DNA of 64,000 bases from Candidatus Methylomirabilota bacterium (GTDB taxonomy: Bacteria > Methylomirabilota > Methylomirabilia > Methylomirabilales > Methylomirabilaceae), in contig PQAM01000008.1 of assembly GCA_003104975.1 (NCBI GenBank), positions 372,001 to 436,000 of the forward strand. Direction: 5' to 3'. This document shows, in pieces, positions 18,405-27,854 of this stretch. The notes beneath the pieces were generated by a model. That model worked only from the letters and a program-made list of their open reading frames with translations. It was not told the DNA's origin and did not search any database. Numbering within the stretch: position 1 is the first letter of the stretch; each line of letters begins with the position of its first letter. The translations under genes were made by a program, and so were the position numbers.

Positions 18405-18473
18405 CCAATACCCGTTGCGCCGATGGTACGCCCATGCACACGAAGGTCTCGATGAGGGCTCCCGCGCCGCGGT

Positions 18474-18573
18474 CGTCATTGCGAGCGGCCAACGGGAGCG
18501 CGGCAATCTCACCGTTTTTGAGAGTGCGAAGAACGGTGGGATTGCTTCGGTCGCTGCGCTTCCTCGCAATGAC
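18474..18573. repeat. CGTCATTGCGAG-type palindromic repeat, locus 2
   Basis: A 100-bp two-arm unit with CGTCATTGCGAGCGGCCAAC at the left and CGCTTCCTCGCAATGAC at the right, between rpe and the M48 protease gene. Confidence 0.85.
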
Positions 18574-18623
18574 CGACACGAGGGACCTGCTAAGCAGTGA
18601 CCGGGTCTGATCGCTGGCTCACT

Positions 18624-19427
18624 ATGTTTCCCATTCGATTAAAATGGCTGGCCGCTTCCTGCCTCGTCCTCCTTGTCTGCCTCGGCATGACCGCGTGTCA
18701 GACGGTTCCCATCACCGGTCGGTCCCAGCTCCTGCTGCTTTCTGAAGCCGATGAAATGCAGATGGGCATCCAATCCTACCAGGAGGTTGTCAAGAAATCC
18801 AAGCTTTCAACCGATCCCGCGGCCAACGATCTGGTCAAACGGGTGGGAACTCGCATTGCGGCGGCTACCGGTCGGACGGATTTTCCATGGGAGTTTGTGG
18901 TCATCGAGGATCGGCAGGCCAATGCGTTTGCGCTGCCGGGCGGCAAGGTGGCCGTCTACACCGGTATCCTGCCGATCACGAAGGATGAGGCTGGGCTGGC
19001 GGCGGTGCTTGGGCATGAGGTCGCTCATGCCGTTGCGCGACACGGCGCCGAACGGATGAGCCAAGGTCTGCTGGTGCAGGTGGGATTGGCCGGCACCATG
19101 GCGGCGCTCTCGAAACGCGACCCGCAGACCCTGCAGACGGTGGGCGCCTTGTTGGGCGCCGGTGCGGCGGTGGGTCTGATGCTGCCCTGGAGTCGCTCGC
19201 AGGAATCGGAGGCCGACCATCTGGGGCTCATCTATATGGCCAAGGCCGGGTATGATCCGCGCGCTGCCCGCGATCTGTGGATTCGTATGGCCGAGGCCTC
19301 CAAGGGCCATGACCGTCCCCCGGAGTTTCTCTCGACCCACCCGTCGGAGTCGGCCCGTATCAAGCAGATCGAGGCCTGGATCCCCGAGGCGTCACAGTAT
19401 TACCGCCCGGTGCCGAGCACGCGATAG
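18624..19427 (+). CDS. M48 family zinc metalloprotease, lipoprotein
   Basis: A 267-residue peptidase with a lipoprotein-type signal (hydrophobic stretch to LGMTAC, Cys23) and the M48 catalytic helix LGHEVAHAVARHGAERMSQ; the third ligand region is SQESEADHLGLIYMAKAGYDP. The arrangement matches LoiP/YcaL/BepA-type envelope proteases that degrade misfolded outer-membrane proteins. No TPR domain follows, so it is closer to the short LoiP/YcaL type. The frame is open from 18597, but ATG18624 gives the proper signal peptide. It acts in the periplasm, anchored to the inner or outer membrane. Confidence 0.9.
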   Translation: MFPIRLKWLAASCLVLLVCLGMTACQTVPITGRSQLLLLSEADEMQMGIQSYQEVVKKSKLSTDPAANDLVKRVGTRIAAATGRTDFPWEFVVIEDRQANAFALPGGKVAVYTGILPITKDEAGLAAVLGHEVAHAVARHGAERMSQGLLVQVGLAGTMAALSKRDPQTLQTVGALLGAGAAVGLMLPWSRSQESEADHLGLIYMAKAGYDPRAARDLWIRMAEASKGHDRPPEFLSTHPSESARIKQIEAWIPEASQYYRPVPSTR

Positions 19428-19481
19428 CCGGGCACCCTTCGCAACAGCCAATCATGGCGACGGAGACGGGTACGCGGCACC

Positions 19482-20657
19482 TCATCGGCAACGGAGCGTC
19501 TTAAGATCGATGGTCGGTTGCTGCGCCTCGCGGTACAGGATAAGCCCCAGCAGGGCGAGGCTGTTGGCGTAGTAATCGTCGGTTGCCTCAAAGAGCTGCG
19601 CCTTGTCGTTGAACCGACTGCGCAGCCTATCCCATACACCCTCCAGGATCAGACTGTCGGTCACTACCAACGCTGCCAGGCTCATCGCGTAGCTCGCCGT
19701 GTGCTCATACTCCACAATCGGTCGGCCCTCATAGCTATATTCCGCGAAGAACCGACCATCCAGTCTTCGCCATTCCCCGGCGTAAAATCCACTCAGGCGC
19801 GCGAGGTATCGCCTCGCCCGATCTTCGCCGAACCACAGGGCGTCCATTCCGAGTCGCCACGGGGTTCGAACGGCATCCCACCCGAATCGATTCGAGAACC
19901 CTTCGGCCCGTGTCAATGAACCGTCCGGCGCGATGCGCAGCCAGTCCGGCATCAGGCCGACCCCCGATAATCCGGCCAAGCGTCGTGAGGCCGTATCGAT
20001 CAGGTGATAGCTGCTGTCGATGAGGTCGTTCCAACGGGCATCCCCCGTACAGGCGAAGAAGACGCGAAAGTGCGCCGGAGACAGATAAGACGGGTTGATG
20101 ATGGTGCGGTCGTTGTCCTGTCCCCAGTTGCCCGGCAGCAGATACCTTCGGCCATCCACCACCTTGGTATTCAGGCTGAGCAGATCGTTCAGGATCGGTC
20201 GTGCCGCCTGGGCATAGCGCGGGTCGTGCCAGCGGTGAGCGGCGATGATCAGCGCCAGCGCATAGTCGATGTCGGCATCAGAGGCGCTGTTCCAGTCGAC
20301 GACCCCCCGGCCCGGTTGCCAGTGCCAGGCCAGCAGATGGTCGCCGGCGTGCCTCTGACGCGATAGATGCGTGTGGGTCCAGCGCATCACCCTGTCGAAC
20401 GTCGGCCGATCGTCCAGCAGTGAGGCGATGAGCAGCGCGTACGCCTGCCCCTCGGACACGGTGTCCCCCCTGTTGTGCGGACGAAAGACACGCCCATCGG
20501 CGTCGATAAACCGCTGGCGGAACCCCTGCCACGTTTTGGCGATCAGCTCGGTTACTGGAGTCGTGTCGGCCTGGGGGTCGGAGACCGAGGCTGCGCACGA
20601 TACCAGCAGCAGGCCCAACAGCCCGACGACCGTCGCGACCTCTGTCCGTGGGGGCAT
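19482..20657 (-). CDS. GH8 family glycanase (BcsZ-like), lipoprotein
   Basis: A 391-residue glycoside hydrolase family 8 protein, the last gene of the exopolysaccharide operon. Family signatures: DTVSEGQAYALLIASLLDDR (catalytic Glu in SEGQ), SASDADIDYALALI (catalytic Asp region), and NPSYLSPAHFRVF. The N-terminus is a lipoprotein signal (VVGLLGLLLVSCAAS). AAGGA lies seven bases before ATG20657; ATG20672 overlaps the upstream stop and is the alternative. Enzymes of this kind trim nascent cellulose or related beta-1,4-glucans in the periplasm. Here it is coupled to the TPR/barrel gene, so it probably edits the polymer on its way out. Confidence 0.88.
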   Translation of the reverse strand: MPPRTEVATVVGLLGLLLVSCAASVSDPQADTTPVTELIAKTWQGFRQRFIDADGRVFRPHNRGDTVSEGQAYALLIASLLDDRPTFDRVMRWTHTHLSRQRHAGDHLLAWHWQPGRGVVDWNSASDADIDYALALIIAAHRWHDPRYAQAARPILNDLLSLNTKVVDGRRYLLPGNWGQDNDRTIINPSYLSPAHFRVFFACTGDARWNDLIDSSYHLIDTASRRLAGLSGVGLMPDWLRIAPDGSLTRAEGFSNRFGWDAVRTPWRLGMDALWFGEDRARRYLARLSGFYAGEWRRLDGRFFAEYSYEGRPIVEYEHTASYAMSLAALVVTDSLILEGVWDRLRSRFNDKAQLFEATDDYYANSLALLGLILYREAQQPTIDLKTLRCR

Positions 20658-20671
20658 GCCGTCATCCTTCA

Positions 20672-22201
20672 TTAGAATGTATAGCCGATCGATCCCTGAG
20701 CGCCCCACTCGTTATAGACGGTCGACCGGATGGTCTTCAGCGACAGACCAACGTCCAACTGAGGCGCCAACGCGTAGGCAAATCTCCCGCGCCACTCATT
20801 AAACGGGATACCGTTGCTGTCGATGGAGATCCCATAGTAGATGGAGTAGGCATTCCGCGGCGCCTCCGCCAGGTAGTCTTTGTGTGTCGGGTAACCCAAC
20901 CGGTGCTGCCACTCGACGGCGAGCGTATTAGTGGCGTAGGCTGACGGGGAAAAGTAGGCGCGCTCCCGCTGGAACCCGAAGCCGTTGACACGATAGATCA
21001 GACGGAGCGATGTCGGGAACCAGAGCAGTCGATACGCTGCCAGGAACTCACCGCCGATCCTGGTGTTGTTGTCGGAGTAGTCGGTAAAGTCACCCTGGAT
21101 CGTCCACTCCAGCCGTTGCCCGACAACGCCCCTCACGCTTGTCGAGAATCGGTGGGTAACGATCCCATCCAATACGGTGGTCCGATTCTCCCACAGATCC
21201 TTCCGCTCAAAGTCGGCGCGGAGTGTCAGGCCGGACAGCGTCTCGTATGAGACGCCGACGCCGAGGTTGATCCGGTCTCGGTCCGTTCTATCATAGTGCA
21301 GACCGCTGACGAATCCGGTAAACTGCAGAAAGCTGTTCGGGTGATAGCCGAGCCCCACGGTACCTGCGTGTGCCAATAGGCTATCGTGCCCGAAGTGAAA
21401 CTGGGCGTTCTGGTAACCCAATCGGGCCGATACGGTATCGGAGATGCGCACACGGCCCTCGGCGCTGCCAAGCCCGTATCTGATGGATCGCTTGCCGTCA
21501 TAGCCTTGCTGGTCAATGAAGGCGTAGTCAAGCATGAGCAGCGGCTGCTGTAGCCGGGTATTAAGCTCCAGCCCCAGCGCGGCCCGTCGGTGTTCCGGCG
21601 CTACGGCCAGCAGGCGGCGGTAGAGCGCCTGCGCCTGCCATGGGCGTTCCCGCTGTGCGGCGATCTGTGCCAGATCAAAAAGCGCCTCGGTATTGTTCGG
21701 TTCGAGTTCCGCCAGCCGTTCGAATGCCGCTTGTGCCGGTCTCAGTCGCCCCAGCCACAACGCCCGCTTCCCGTTCCGTTCCAACTCTGTAGCGGCGTCA
21801 CTCGGAAACCGCTTGAGGATCACGTCAAAGGTGTCCAAGGCCGGTTCGTACGCGAATGCCCAGCCGTACGCCCTGGCCCTGTTGCGCCATACCGTGAGGT
21901 TGTCGGGCGCGAGGGTTGTAGCGGCCTCAAACTGTCGGATTGCCTCATCGGTACGTCCTATGGCAAGCAGGAGCCACCCCAGTTCCTCCACCGCGTCCCA
22001 TTGGGTGGGATCCCGCTCAATGGCCAGTCGATACCTGGCGATCGCCTGGTCATAGGCGCCGAGCCTCCAGGCGTTCCTGGCGCCCAGCATCAACACCTCG
22101 CGTTCGGTGGGCTCCTGCGCCCCTGCGATGGCGGCGGTCCACATGCCGAGCAGACCGCAGACCATGAGCCCGATGGCGGTTCGGCGGGGTGTTCGGGGCA
22201 T
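20672..22201 (-). CDS. TPR protein with C-terminal outer-membrane beta-barrel (YaiO/BcsC-like)
   Basis: A 509-residue secreted protein: signal peptide (ending AAIAGAQ), about five TPR units from residue 35 to 215 (AYDQAIARYRLAIERDP, TDEAIRQFEAATTLAPDN, ...), then a barrel of alternating strands (about 230-509) ending in GSIGYTF with the terminal aromatic residue used by the BAM machinery. The barrel resembles the YaiO/BcsC C-terminal family. In cellulose- and PNAG-type systems the equivalent protein (BcsC, PgaA) is the export pore guided by periplasmic TPRs. It lies three bases downstream of a small TPR gene and just before the GH8 gene. Export-pore function is inferred. Confidence 0.82.
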   Translation of the reverse strand: MPRTPRRTAIGLMVCGLLGMWTAAIAGAQEPTEREVLMLGARNAWRLGAYDQAIARYRLAIERDPTQWDAVEELGWLLLAIGRTDEAIRQFEAATTLAPDNLTVWRNRARAYGWAFAYEPALDTFDVILKRFPSDAATELERNGKRALWLGRLRPAQAAFERLAELEPNNTEALFDLAQIAAQRERPWQAQALYRRLLAVAPEHRRAALGLELNTRLQQPLLMLDYAFIDQQGYDGKRSIRYGLGSAEGRVRISDTVSARLGYQNAQFHFGHDSLLAHAGTVGLGYHPNSFLQFTGFVSGLHYDRTDRDRINLGVGVSYETLSGLTLRADFERKDLWENRTTVLDGIVTHRFSTSVRGVVGQRLEWTIQGDFTDYSDNNTRIGGEFLAAYRLLWFPTSLRLIYRVNGFGFQRERAYFSPSAYATNTLAVEWQHRLGYPTHKDYLAEAPRNAYSIYYGISIDSNGIPFNEWRGRFAYALAPQLDVGLSLKTIRSTVYNEWGAQGSIGYTF

Positions 22202-22204
22202 GGA

Positions 22205-22705
22205 CTACTCTCCCAGCAGAATGACAATGTGCGCTTCGGCCTCCGCGAACCTCCCGCGGTTATGGAGTTCGAGCGCGAGTTGCATCCGCAGATCGCGGCG
22301 TGCGGGTTCCAACTCGACCAGCCGCTCCAACGACTTGAGGATCTCATGCTGCTTCCCGCCCTTCCGCGCCGCTTCGAGCAGCCCCTTCCAGGCCTCGATG
22401 TCTTTGGGATTCGTCTGGAGAATGATCCGGAACTGCTCCTCCGCCTCCTGAATCCGTCCGGCCGCTACCAGGGCCCATCCGAACTCCTGTCCGGCATCGG
22501 GGTACGAGGGACGGTGTTCGAGCAGCCTCCGGTACCGGGCGATCGCCGTCTCGTGCTTGCCCGCCTTCGCTGCGTTCCTGGCCCCCATCAACAGCAGGAA
22601 GTGTTCGTCGATCTTCGACTCCTCGGCATGGGTCGGCGCGGTGAATACGGCACCGATCAGCGCCGCGGAGAGCATGACCGCACGCCATCGTGTCTGTCTG
22701 ACCAT
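22205..22705 (-). CDS. Small exported TPR protein of the exopolysaccharide operon
   Basis: A 166-residue protein with a signal peptide (MVRQTRWRAVMLSAALIGAV..., ending PTHA) and about three TPR units (HETAIARYRRLLEHRPSYPD, RIQEAEEQFRIILQTNPKD, ELEPARRDLRMQLALELHN). The motif LLLMGARNAAKAGKHETAIA closely parallels LMLGARNAWRLGAYDQAIA in the next gene, so the two share a recent origin. ATG22705 comes one base after the preceding stop. The open frame continues far upstream, but that part is the antisense-like reading of the neighbouring gene. It is probably a periplasmic scaffold linking synthase and export pore. Confidence 0.78.
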   Translation of the reverse strand: MVRQTRWRAVMLSAALIGAVFTAPTHAEESKIDEHFLLLMGARNAAKAGKHETAIARYRRLLEHRPSYPDAGQEFGWALVAAGRIQEAEEQFRIILQTNPKDIEAWKGLLEAARKGGKQHEILKSLERLVELEPARRDLRMQLALELHNRGRFAEAEAHIVILLGE

Positions 22706-22706
22706 G

Positions 22707-23117
22707 TCAGGTCGCCTCCTCTCCCAGCAACTCGGCGAAGTAGCGCTCCGCCTCCGTATAGCGGCCCGCGTTGTGCAGGGCCAGCGCGAGCCGCCACCTG
22801 AATCCGTGATTTTCAGGCGCCACAGCCACCGTGTGCCGCCAGACCAGGATCGCCTCATTCCAGCGTTCTGTACGTTCCAAGAGATCACCGAGGGCCACGA
22901 AGGTCTCGAGATTGGTCCGCTTGACCGGTGAGCGCATGATGGCCTCGTAGACGCGTCCGGTGCGCTCCGGATTCGGCGTCTCCGTGGCGTGCGCCAGTCG
23001 CTGCAGCTCGATCTCAGCCCGATAGATCCATTGGAACCCGCCCCACAGCAGCGCGCCATACAGCAGGAGGGCGACGCCGACGACCCATCTGTTGCTGATC
23101 AGGGAGGTCCCGTTCAC
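22707..23117 (-). CDS. Membrane-anchored small TPR protein
   Basis: A 136-residue protein: one N-terminal transmembrane helix (about residues 11-28, WVVGVALLLYGALLWGGFQ) and a periplasmic part with two or three TPR-like units (ERTERWNEAILVWRHTVAVA, GRYTEAERYFAELLGEEAT). It begins with GTG overlapping the stop of the BcsA-like synthase (GTGA), a sign of translational coupling. In position and topology it could replace the membrane-anchored periplasmic subunit (BcsB) absent here, but it shows none of BcsB's domains. Confidence 0.75.
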   Translation of the reverse strand: MNGTSLISNRWVVGVALLLYGALLWGGFQWIYRAEIELQRLAHATETPNPERTGRVYEAIMRSPVKRTNLETFVALGDLLERTERWNEAILVWRHTVAVAPENHGFRWRLALALHNAGRYTEAERYFAELLGEEAT

Positions 23118-25339
23118 GCGACCCTCTCTTGGCGCCCGGTCTCGCAGAGTTGTCGCAGACGCTCACGAGACGGTTCCGGCAGCCCCACGAATTCGGCCCC
23201 GACCTTGTAGGCGCCCTCGGTTGCTATGGCCCGGCAGTATCGGATCTCGATCGGCGCGTCCAGTCTGCCGAACGGTCCGAAGACCGTCATCGCGGTCCGC
23301 TCGCCCACAGCCAACGCGGTCGGCGCCATGAACGCCACCCCCGCGATACTGATGTCCTCCGTGACCAGGCAGTGGGGCGGGTCGGTATGCAGGAGGGCCG
23401 GCAGGCTGACGACCCTGCGCGCGGCCCGCCGCCGGATGCGCCGACGGTCGTAATAGTCTGCCATCCGCTTGGTCCACAGTGAGGGCCCGACCTCGAATCG
23501 CCGGAGAAGGGTCGGGAGCATCCGGTTGAAACAGAATGTCGTGATCGTGTCCTGCTGCGCCCTGCACGGATCGCTGAATTGAATCCCGTATCGGAAGACC
23601 CCCTCGTTCGTGGGACCCTTGAGCACATACAGGACGATCCCGTCGCATGAGAGGATCCGGGGTCCCAGGTGCAACTGCAGGTTCACCGGCTCCCCGATAG
23701 GCAGGGGTAAAAAGGTCATAAGCGCCATCCCATGCTCGTTCAGGTCGGTGCTGAGCCCCAACCCCTTTGTCGTTCCCTCATCGTAGCCCGCTTGGTACCA
23801 GACCGGCAGGCCGCCGGGAAACCGGAAATCCCTCCGGCGGTGCAGCGGGGCGGTCGCCGTGGCGACCGCCCGACATGCGAGCAGCCCATTCATACCGGTC
23901 CAGAATGCGCCGATGCCAAGTCCGATCAAGTCGCGCGAGACCGTATACAGCCACTTCAGTACTGCCCACTCCACCCCGGCGATGCACAGACCGATCAGCG
24001 TCAACTGGGGCAGGACACCCCGCAGGCTGACCGCCTCGCCGGCCCCCTTGCCGGTCACGATGAATCGCGCCCTCCGGCACAGGAGGCTCCTGACGACCGC
24101 CTTGGTCAGGACAAAGAAGTTCAACATGTTGGACAGCTCTTCATCGAGGATACGTCCGTACCCTCGGCTGACGATCTTGACGCTCAGGATGATAGTTGTC
24201 AGGAACATCCCATACCGCCAGAGAAACGGCCAGTCAAAGGGATAGATAGGATATTGCGCGGTGAGCAGCATGACCGCCGGGGTGACAAAGTAGATCAGTT
24301 TGGGCACGCCGATGAACCAGCCGAACACGGTGGCGAAGAAGCAGATCCGCTGCGGCAGGGTCAGCCCCCTGGTCCATAGCGGGTTGTCGGCAAACAGGAG
24401 GCTGATATTGCCCTCGGCCCAGCGGAGTTTCTGGACGTGATAATTCTTCAGGTCGGTGGCGGCGAGACCGCTGGACAGCAGCTCATTATGATAGACACCC
24501 TTCCAGCCCCTCTTGTAGAGGCGTACGCTGGTATGGAGGTCCTCCGTAATGGTTTCTGTCGCAAATCCGCCGATGTCGGCGAGGGCCGTCCTTCGGAATA
24601 CCGCCGACGTGCCCGCAAAGAAGGCCGAGTCCCAGTAGTCCCGGGCCGGCATCATAAAGCGATAGAAGAGGTCCGCTTCATTCCACATGATCCGCCGCTT
24701 CGGATTGAAATGAAATGAGAACGAGTCGACGTTGTAGTAATTCTGCGGCGTCTGGACGAAGGCCACCCGATCGTCCGTGAAGTACCCGAGCGTCTTGTCA
24801 AGGAAATCTGGTTGAGGCACATAGTCGGCGTCGAAGACGACAATCAGGTTGCCGTCGGTGACCGAGAGGGCGTGATTCAGGTTGCCGGCCTTGGCATGGG
24901 CGCGCTCCGTCCTGGTGACGTACCCGCATCCGAGTTCCGACGCAAGGGCCGCGAATGCCGCCCGATTTCCATCATCGAGAATATAGGTCTGGTGCGGGTA
25001 GGTCATGTTGATGCAGCCCAACACCGTCTTTCTGACCAGATCGATCTCCTCCTTGTAGGTGGGGATGTAGACGTCGACCCGCAGGCCGGGCGAAGCGGGG
25101 GGCGGGGTTCGCCGGATCGGATGCCACAACTGGAAGAAGTAGAGCGCAAGGGAGACGAACCCGTGGCACTCGGCATAGTAGAAAATCAGGGAGAACGCCG
25201 GCGCGTCCTGGTTCATGGTGTACAGCAGTCGATAGACGAGGTAGTACAGGTAGACCGCGAGGGCGAGGACTATGACGGTCTGATAATAGCGTAACGAGCG
25301 CAGTTCTCTCGTTATCGGTACACCGTGTGTCGACGCCAT
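23114..25339 (-). CDS. BcsA-like processive glycosyltransferase with two PilZ-like domains
   Basis: A 741-residue inner-membrane GT2 synthase, first gene of the exopolysaccharide operon. Two transmembrane helices at about 19-75; then the GT2 core with DDG (122-124), DAD (170-172), TED (265-267) and QKLRW (303-307), the D,D,D,QxxRW set of cellulose-synthase-like processive enzymes. Transmembrane helices continue at about 335-480. The C-terminus carries two PilZ-like units: RRDFR (502-506) with TDLNEHG (531-537), and RRAAR (637-641) with EDISIAG (661-667), the RxxxR and DxSxxG elements that bind cyclic di-GMP; the first has Asn in place of Ser. It therefore probably makes a beta-glucan-like polymer under c-di-GMP control. 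Polymer identity is unknown and no BcsB is encoded nearby. Confidence 0.88.
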   Translation of the reverse strand: MASTHGVPITRELRSLRYYQTVIVLALAVYLYYLVYRLLYTMNQDAPAFSLIFYYAECHGFVSLALYFFQLWHPIRRTPPPASPGLRVDVYIPTYKEEIDLVRKTVLGCINMTYPHQTYILDDGNRAAFAALASELGCGYVTRTERAHAKAGNLNHALSVTDGNLIVVFDADYVPQPDFLDKTLGYFTDDRVAFVQTPQNYYNVDSFSFHFNPKRRIMWNEADLFYRFMMPARDYWDSAFFAGTSAVFRRTALADIGGFATETITEDLHTSVRLYKRGWKGVYHNELLSSGLAATDLKNYHVQKLRWAEGNISLLFADNPLWTRGLTLPQRICFFATVFGWFIGVPKLIYFVTPAVMLLTAQYPIYPFDWPFLWRYGMFLTTIILSVKIVSRGYGRILDEELSNMLNFFVLTKAVVRSLLCRRARFIVTGKGAGEAVSLRGVLPQLTLIGLCIAGVEWAVLKWLYTVSRDLIGLGIGAFWTGMNGLLACRAVATATAPLHRRRDFRFPGGLPVWYQAGYDEGTTKGLGLSTDLNEHGMALMTFLPLPIGEPVNLQLHLGPRILSCDGIVLYVLKGPTNEGVFRYGIQFSDPCRAQQDTITTFCFNRMLPTLLRRFEVGPSLWTKRMADYYDRRRIRRRAARRVVSLPALLHTDPPHCLVTEDISIAGVAFMAPTALAVGERTAMTVFGPFGRLDAPIEIRYCRAIATEGAYKVGAEFVGLPEPSRERLRQLCETGRQERVA

Positions 25340-25902
25340 CCCGTCGGGTGGCGTCAGTGAGACGCTATCCGTCGCAGTACCCTCCTATGACCTCTTCGCC
25401 CTATCACCCGGCAAACACCCCATGACATCAGCCCATAGCGGTGCCCGATTACCGGAACTGTACGTTACCAGCGTAGTGTATCTAACGCTTCTTTACAGAT
25501 CCCGTTCACCCTGAGTCTGTCCAAGGGTGAAGTATTTCAAGAGGTTCCGTCAGCCGTCATACCCGCGAAAGCGGGTATCCAGTACAATCAATGGATTCCC
25601 GCTTAAGGACTGCGGGAATGACGTACGGGTATTATTGCAGTCAAATAGTAGCGATAGCGCGTAGATGAGGAACACCACGCGGTCAAGCCGCACCGCTATG
25701 TTTATCGGCAATACCCGGCTTGTTCTGAAGGAGGCGCAGAATTGTCGACGGTCTTCCCGGTGTTTCGGCGATATCCGCTATGACCGTAATAGGATAGTTG
25801 CACAAAAACGGTTGTCAGCCTTCTTCGACGTCACGTACAATGGCAGCCCACACTCGTACAGGGTATATCGAAGGTTGCGGATACTCTGAAACGGAGGAAC
25901 CT
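25340..25902. other. Divergent intergenic region between synthase and acsA
   Basis: About 560 bases separate the minus-strand synthase from acsA. Only the repeat at 25554-25641 stands out; small open frames here have no coding character. Promoters for both directions are expected but none is clear. Confidence 0.4.
25554..25641 (+). repeat. GTCATACCCGC / GCGGGAATGAC dispersed repeat, copy A
   Basis: About 88 bp starting CCGTCATACCCGCGAAAGCG and ending ACGGGTATTATTGCAG. Its near-identical reverse complement occurs at 49541-49627. Internal inverted repeats (ACCCGCGAAAGCGGGT; TTCCCGCTTAAGG/GCGGGAA) let it fold. Confidence 0.85.
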
Positions 25903-27852
25903 ATGGCGATCACGAAAAGCCGGGGCGATGATGCCGTGGCGAGACTGCTGAGCGAGCGGCGACGGTTCAAGCCGACGAAGGCGTTCAGGGCGCGCGCGAT
26001 TGTCAATAGTCCGGCCGTCTACAAGGAGGCGGCACACGATCCGGTTCGGTTTTGGGAGCGCCAGGCCAAGACCCTCCACTGGTTCAAGCCATGGAAGCGG
26101 GCGCTGGAGTGGAAGATTCCGCACGCCAGGTGGTTTATCGCCGGCAAGCTGAACGTCGCCTATAACTGTCTTGACCGTCACATTAACGGCCCGCTGCGGA
26201 CGAAGGCCGCCCTGATCTGGGAGGGGGAACCGGGTGAGACCCGGACCCTGACCTACTGGGATCTCTATCGCGAGGTCAGCCGCTTTGCGGCGGCGCTGCA
26301 GCGGCACGGTGTCAACAAAGGGGATCGGGTCACGATCTATATGCCGATGATCCCGGAGGTCGTGATCGCGATGCTGGCGTGTGCGCGCATCGGCGCGCCT
26401 CATAGCGTCATCTTCGGCGGCTTCTCACCCGAGGCGGTCCGGGACCGGATCCGTGACGCCGACTCGGCCCTGGTGATTACGGCCGACGGCGGCTTCCGTC
26501 GCGGCGGGGCAGTGCCGCTCAAGCGGAACACCGACGAGGCGCTCAGGGCATGTCCCGGCGTCAAGACGGTGGTGGTGGTGAGGCGGACCGGACAGGCGGT
26601 CGAGATGACGCCCGGCCGGGATGTCTGGTGGACCGACTTCATCAAGGATGCCCCGGCGCGGTGCGCGCCCGAGATCATGGACGCCGAGGACATGCTCTTT
26701 CTGCTGTATACCTCCGGCTCGACCGGCAGGCCGAAGGGGATCATCCATACGACGGGCGGCTACCTGACCGGCGTGGTCGCCACCCATAAGTGGGTCTTCG
26801 ATCTCCAGGACGACGATGTCTACTGGTGTACCGCCGACGTGGGGTGGGTGACGGGCCATTCCTATGTGGTCTACGGGCCGCTGGCCAACGGGGCCACGAC
26901 CGTCATGTATGAGGGGAGCCCCGACTACCCCGACAAGGATCGTTTCTGGCGCATCATCGAGAAGTACGGGATCACGATCTGCTACACCGCGCCGACGGCC
27001 ATCCGCACCTTTATGAAGTGGGGCGAGGAGTACCCGAAACGGTGCGACCTGTCCAGCCTCCGCTTGCTGGGGAGTGTCGGTGAGCCGATCAATCCGGAGG
27101 CGTGGATGTGGTATTGGGAGGTCATCGGCGGCGGCCGCTGCCCGGTGGTGGACACCTGGTGGCAGACGGAGACCGGCCATATCCTGATTACACCGCTGCC
27201 GGGGATTACGCCGCTCAAGCCCGGATCGGCCGCTCGTCCCTTTCCGGGGATCGATGCCGAGGTGGTGGATGAAAACGGTCAGCCCGCGACCACCGGCTAC
27301 CTCGTGCTCCGGCAGCCGTGGCCCGGCATGTTGCGCGGCATTTGGGGCGATCCCGATCGCTTTACAAAGCAATACTGGTCGACGTATAAAGGTCTCTACT
27401 TCACCGGTGACGGGGCCAGCCGGGACAAGGACGGCGATTTTTGGTTACTGGGACGCGTCGACGACGTGATGAATGTCTCCGGTCATCGTGTCTCGACGGC
27501 GGAGGTGGAATCCGCCCTTGTCGATCACCCCGTTGTGGCGGAGGCGGCCGTCATCGGCCGCACCCACGAGATCAAGGGACAGGCGGTTGCGGCCTTCGTG
27601 ACCATTCGGGACGGTGTCAAACCGACCCCCGAACTTCAGGCGGAGATCAAGGCGCATGTGGCGAAAAAGATCGGCGCCTTCGCCAGACCGGACGACCTGA
27701 TCTTTACGGCCGAGCTGCCGAAGACCCGGAGCGGGAAGATCATGCGTCGTCTGCTCCGCGACATCGCCGAAGGCCGGGCGTTGGGCGATACGACCACACT
27801 GGCGGATGCCGCTGTCGTGGCTGACCTGAAGGCCAGACACGACGAGGCGTAG
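25903..27852 (+). CDS. acsA: Acetyl-CoA synthetase (AMP-forming)
   Basis: A 649-residue adenylate-forming enzyme that activates acetate (or propionate) to acyl-CoA. The N-terminal ACS domain ([19 protein letters not shown]) is followed by the P-loop-like [14 protein letters not shown], the [16 protein letters not shown] substrate-binding segment, the [12 protein letters not shown] hinge region and a C-terminal [13 protein letters not shown] with the catalytic lysine that protein acetyltransferases modify. CGGAGGAACCT precedes ATG25903, which fits better than the upstream in-frame ATG at 25798. It stands alone between the exopolysaccharide operon and the YdbH/YdbL pair and probably has its own promoter. 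Confidence 0.93.
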   Translation: MAITKSRGDDAVARLLSERRRFKPTKAFRARAIVNSPAVYKEAAHDPVRFWERQAKTLHWFKPWKRALEWKIPHARWFIAGKLNVAYNCLDRHINGPLRTKAALIWEGEPGETRTLTYWDLYREVSRFAAALQRHGVNKGDRVTIYMPMIPEVVIAMLACARIGAPHSVIFGGFSPEAVRDRIRDADSALVITADGGFRRGGAVPLKRNTDEALRACPGVKTVVVVRRTGQAVEMTPGRDVWWTDFIKDAPARCAPEIMDAEDMLFLLYTSGSTGRPKGIIHTTGGYLTGVVATHKWVFDLQDDDVYWCTADVGWVTGHSYVVYGPLANGATTVMYEGSPDYPDKDRFWRIIEKYGITICYTAPTAIRTFMKWGEEYPKRCDLSSLRLLGSVGEPINPEAWMWYWEVIGGGRCPVVDTWWQTETGHILITPLPGITPLKPGSAARPFPGIDAEVVDENGQPATTGYLVLRQPWPGMLRGIWGDPDRFTKQYWSTYKGLYFTGDGASRDKDGDFWLLGRVDDVMNVSGHRVSTAEVESALVDHPVVAEAAVIGRTHEIKGQAVAAFVTIRDGVKPTPELQAEIKAHVAKKIGAFARPDDLIFTAELPKTRSGKIMRRLLRDIAEGRALGDTTTLADAAVVADLKARHDEA

Positions 27853-27854
27853 GA

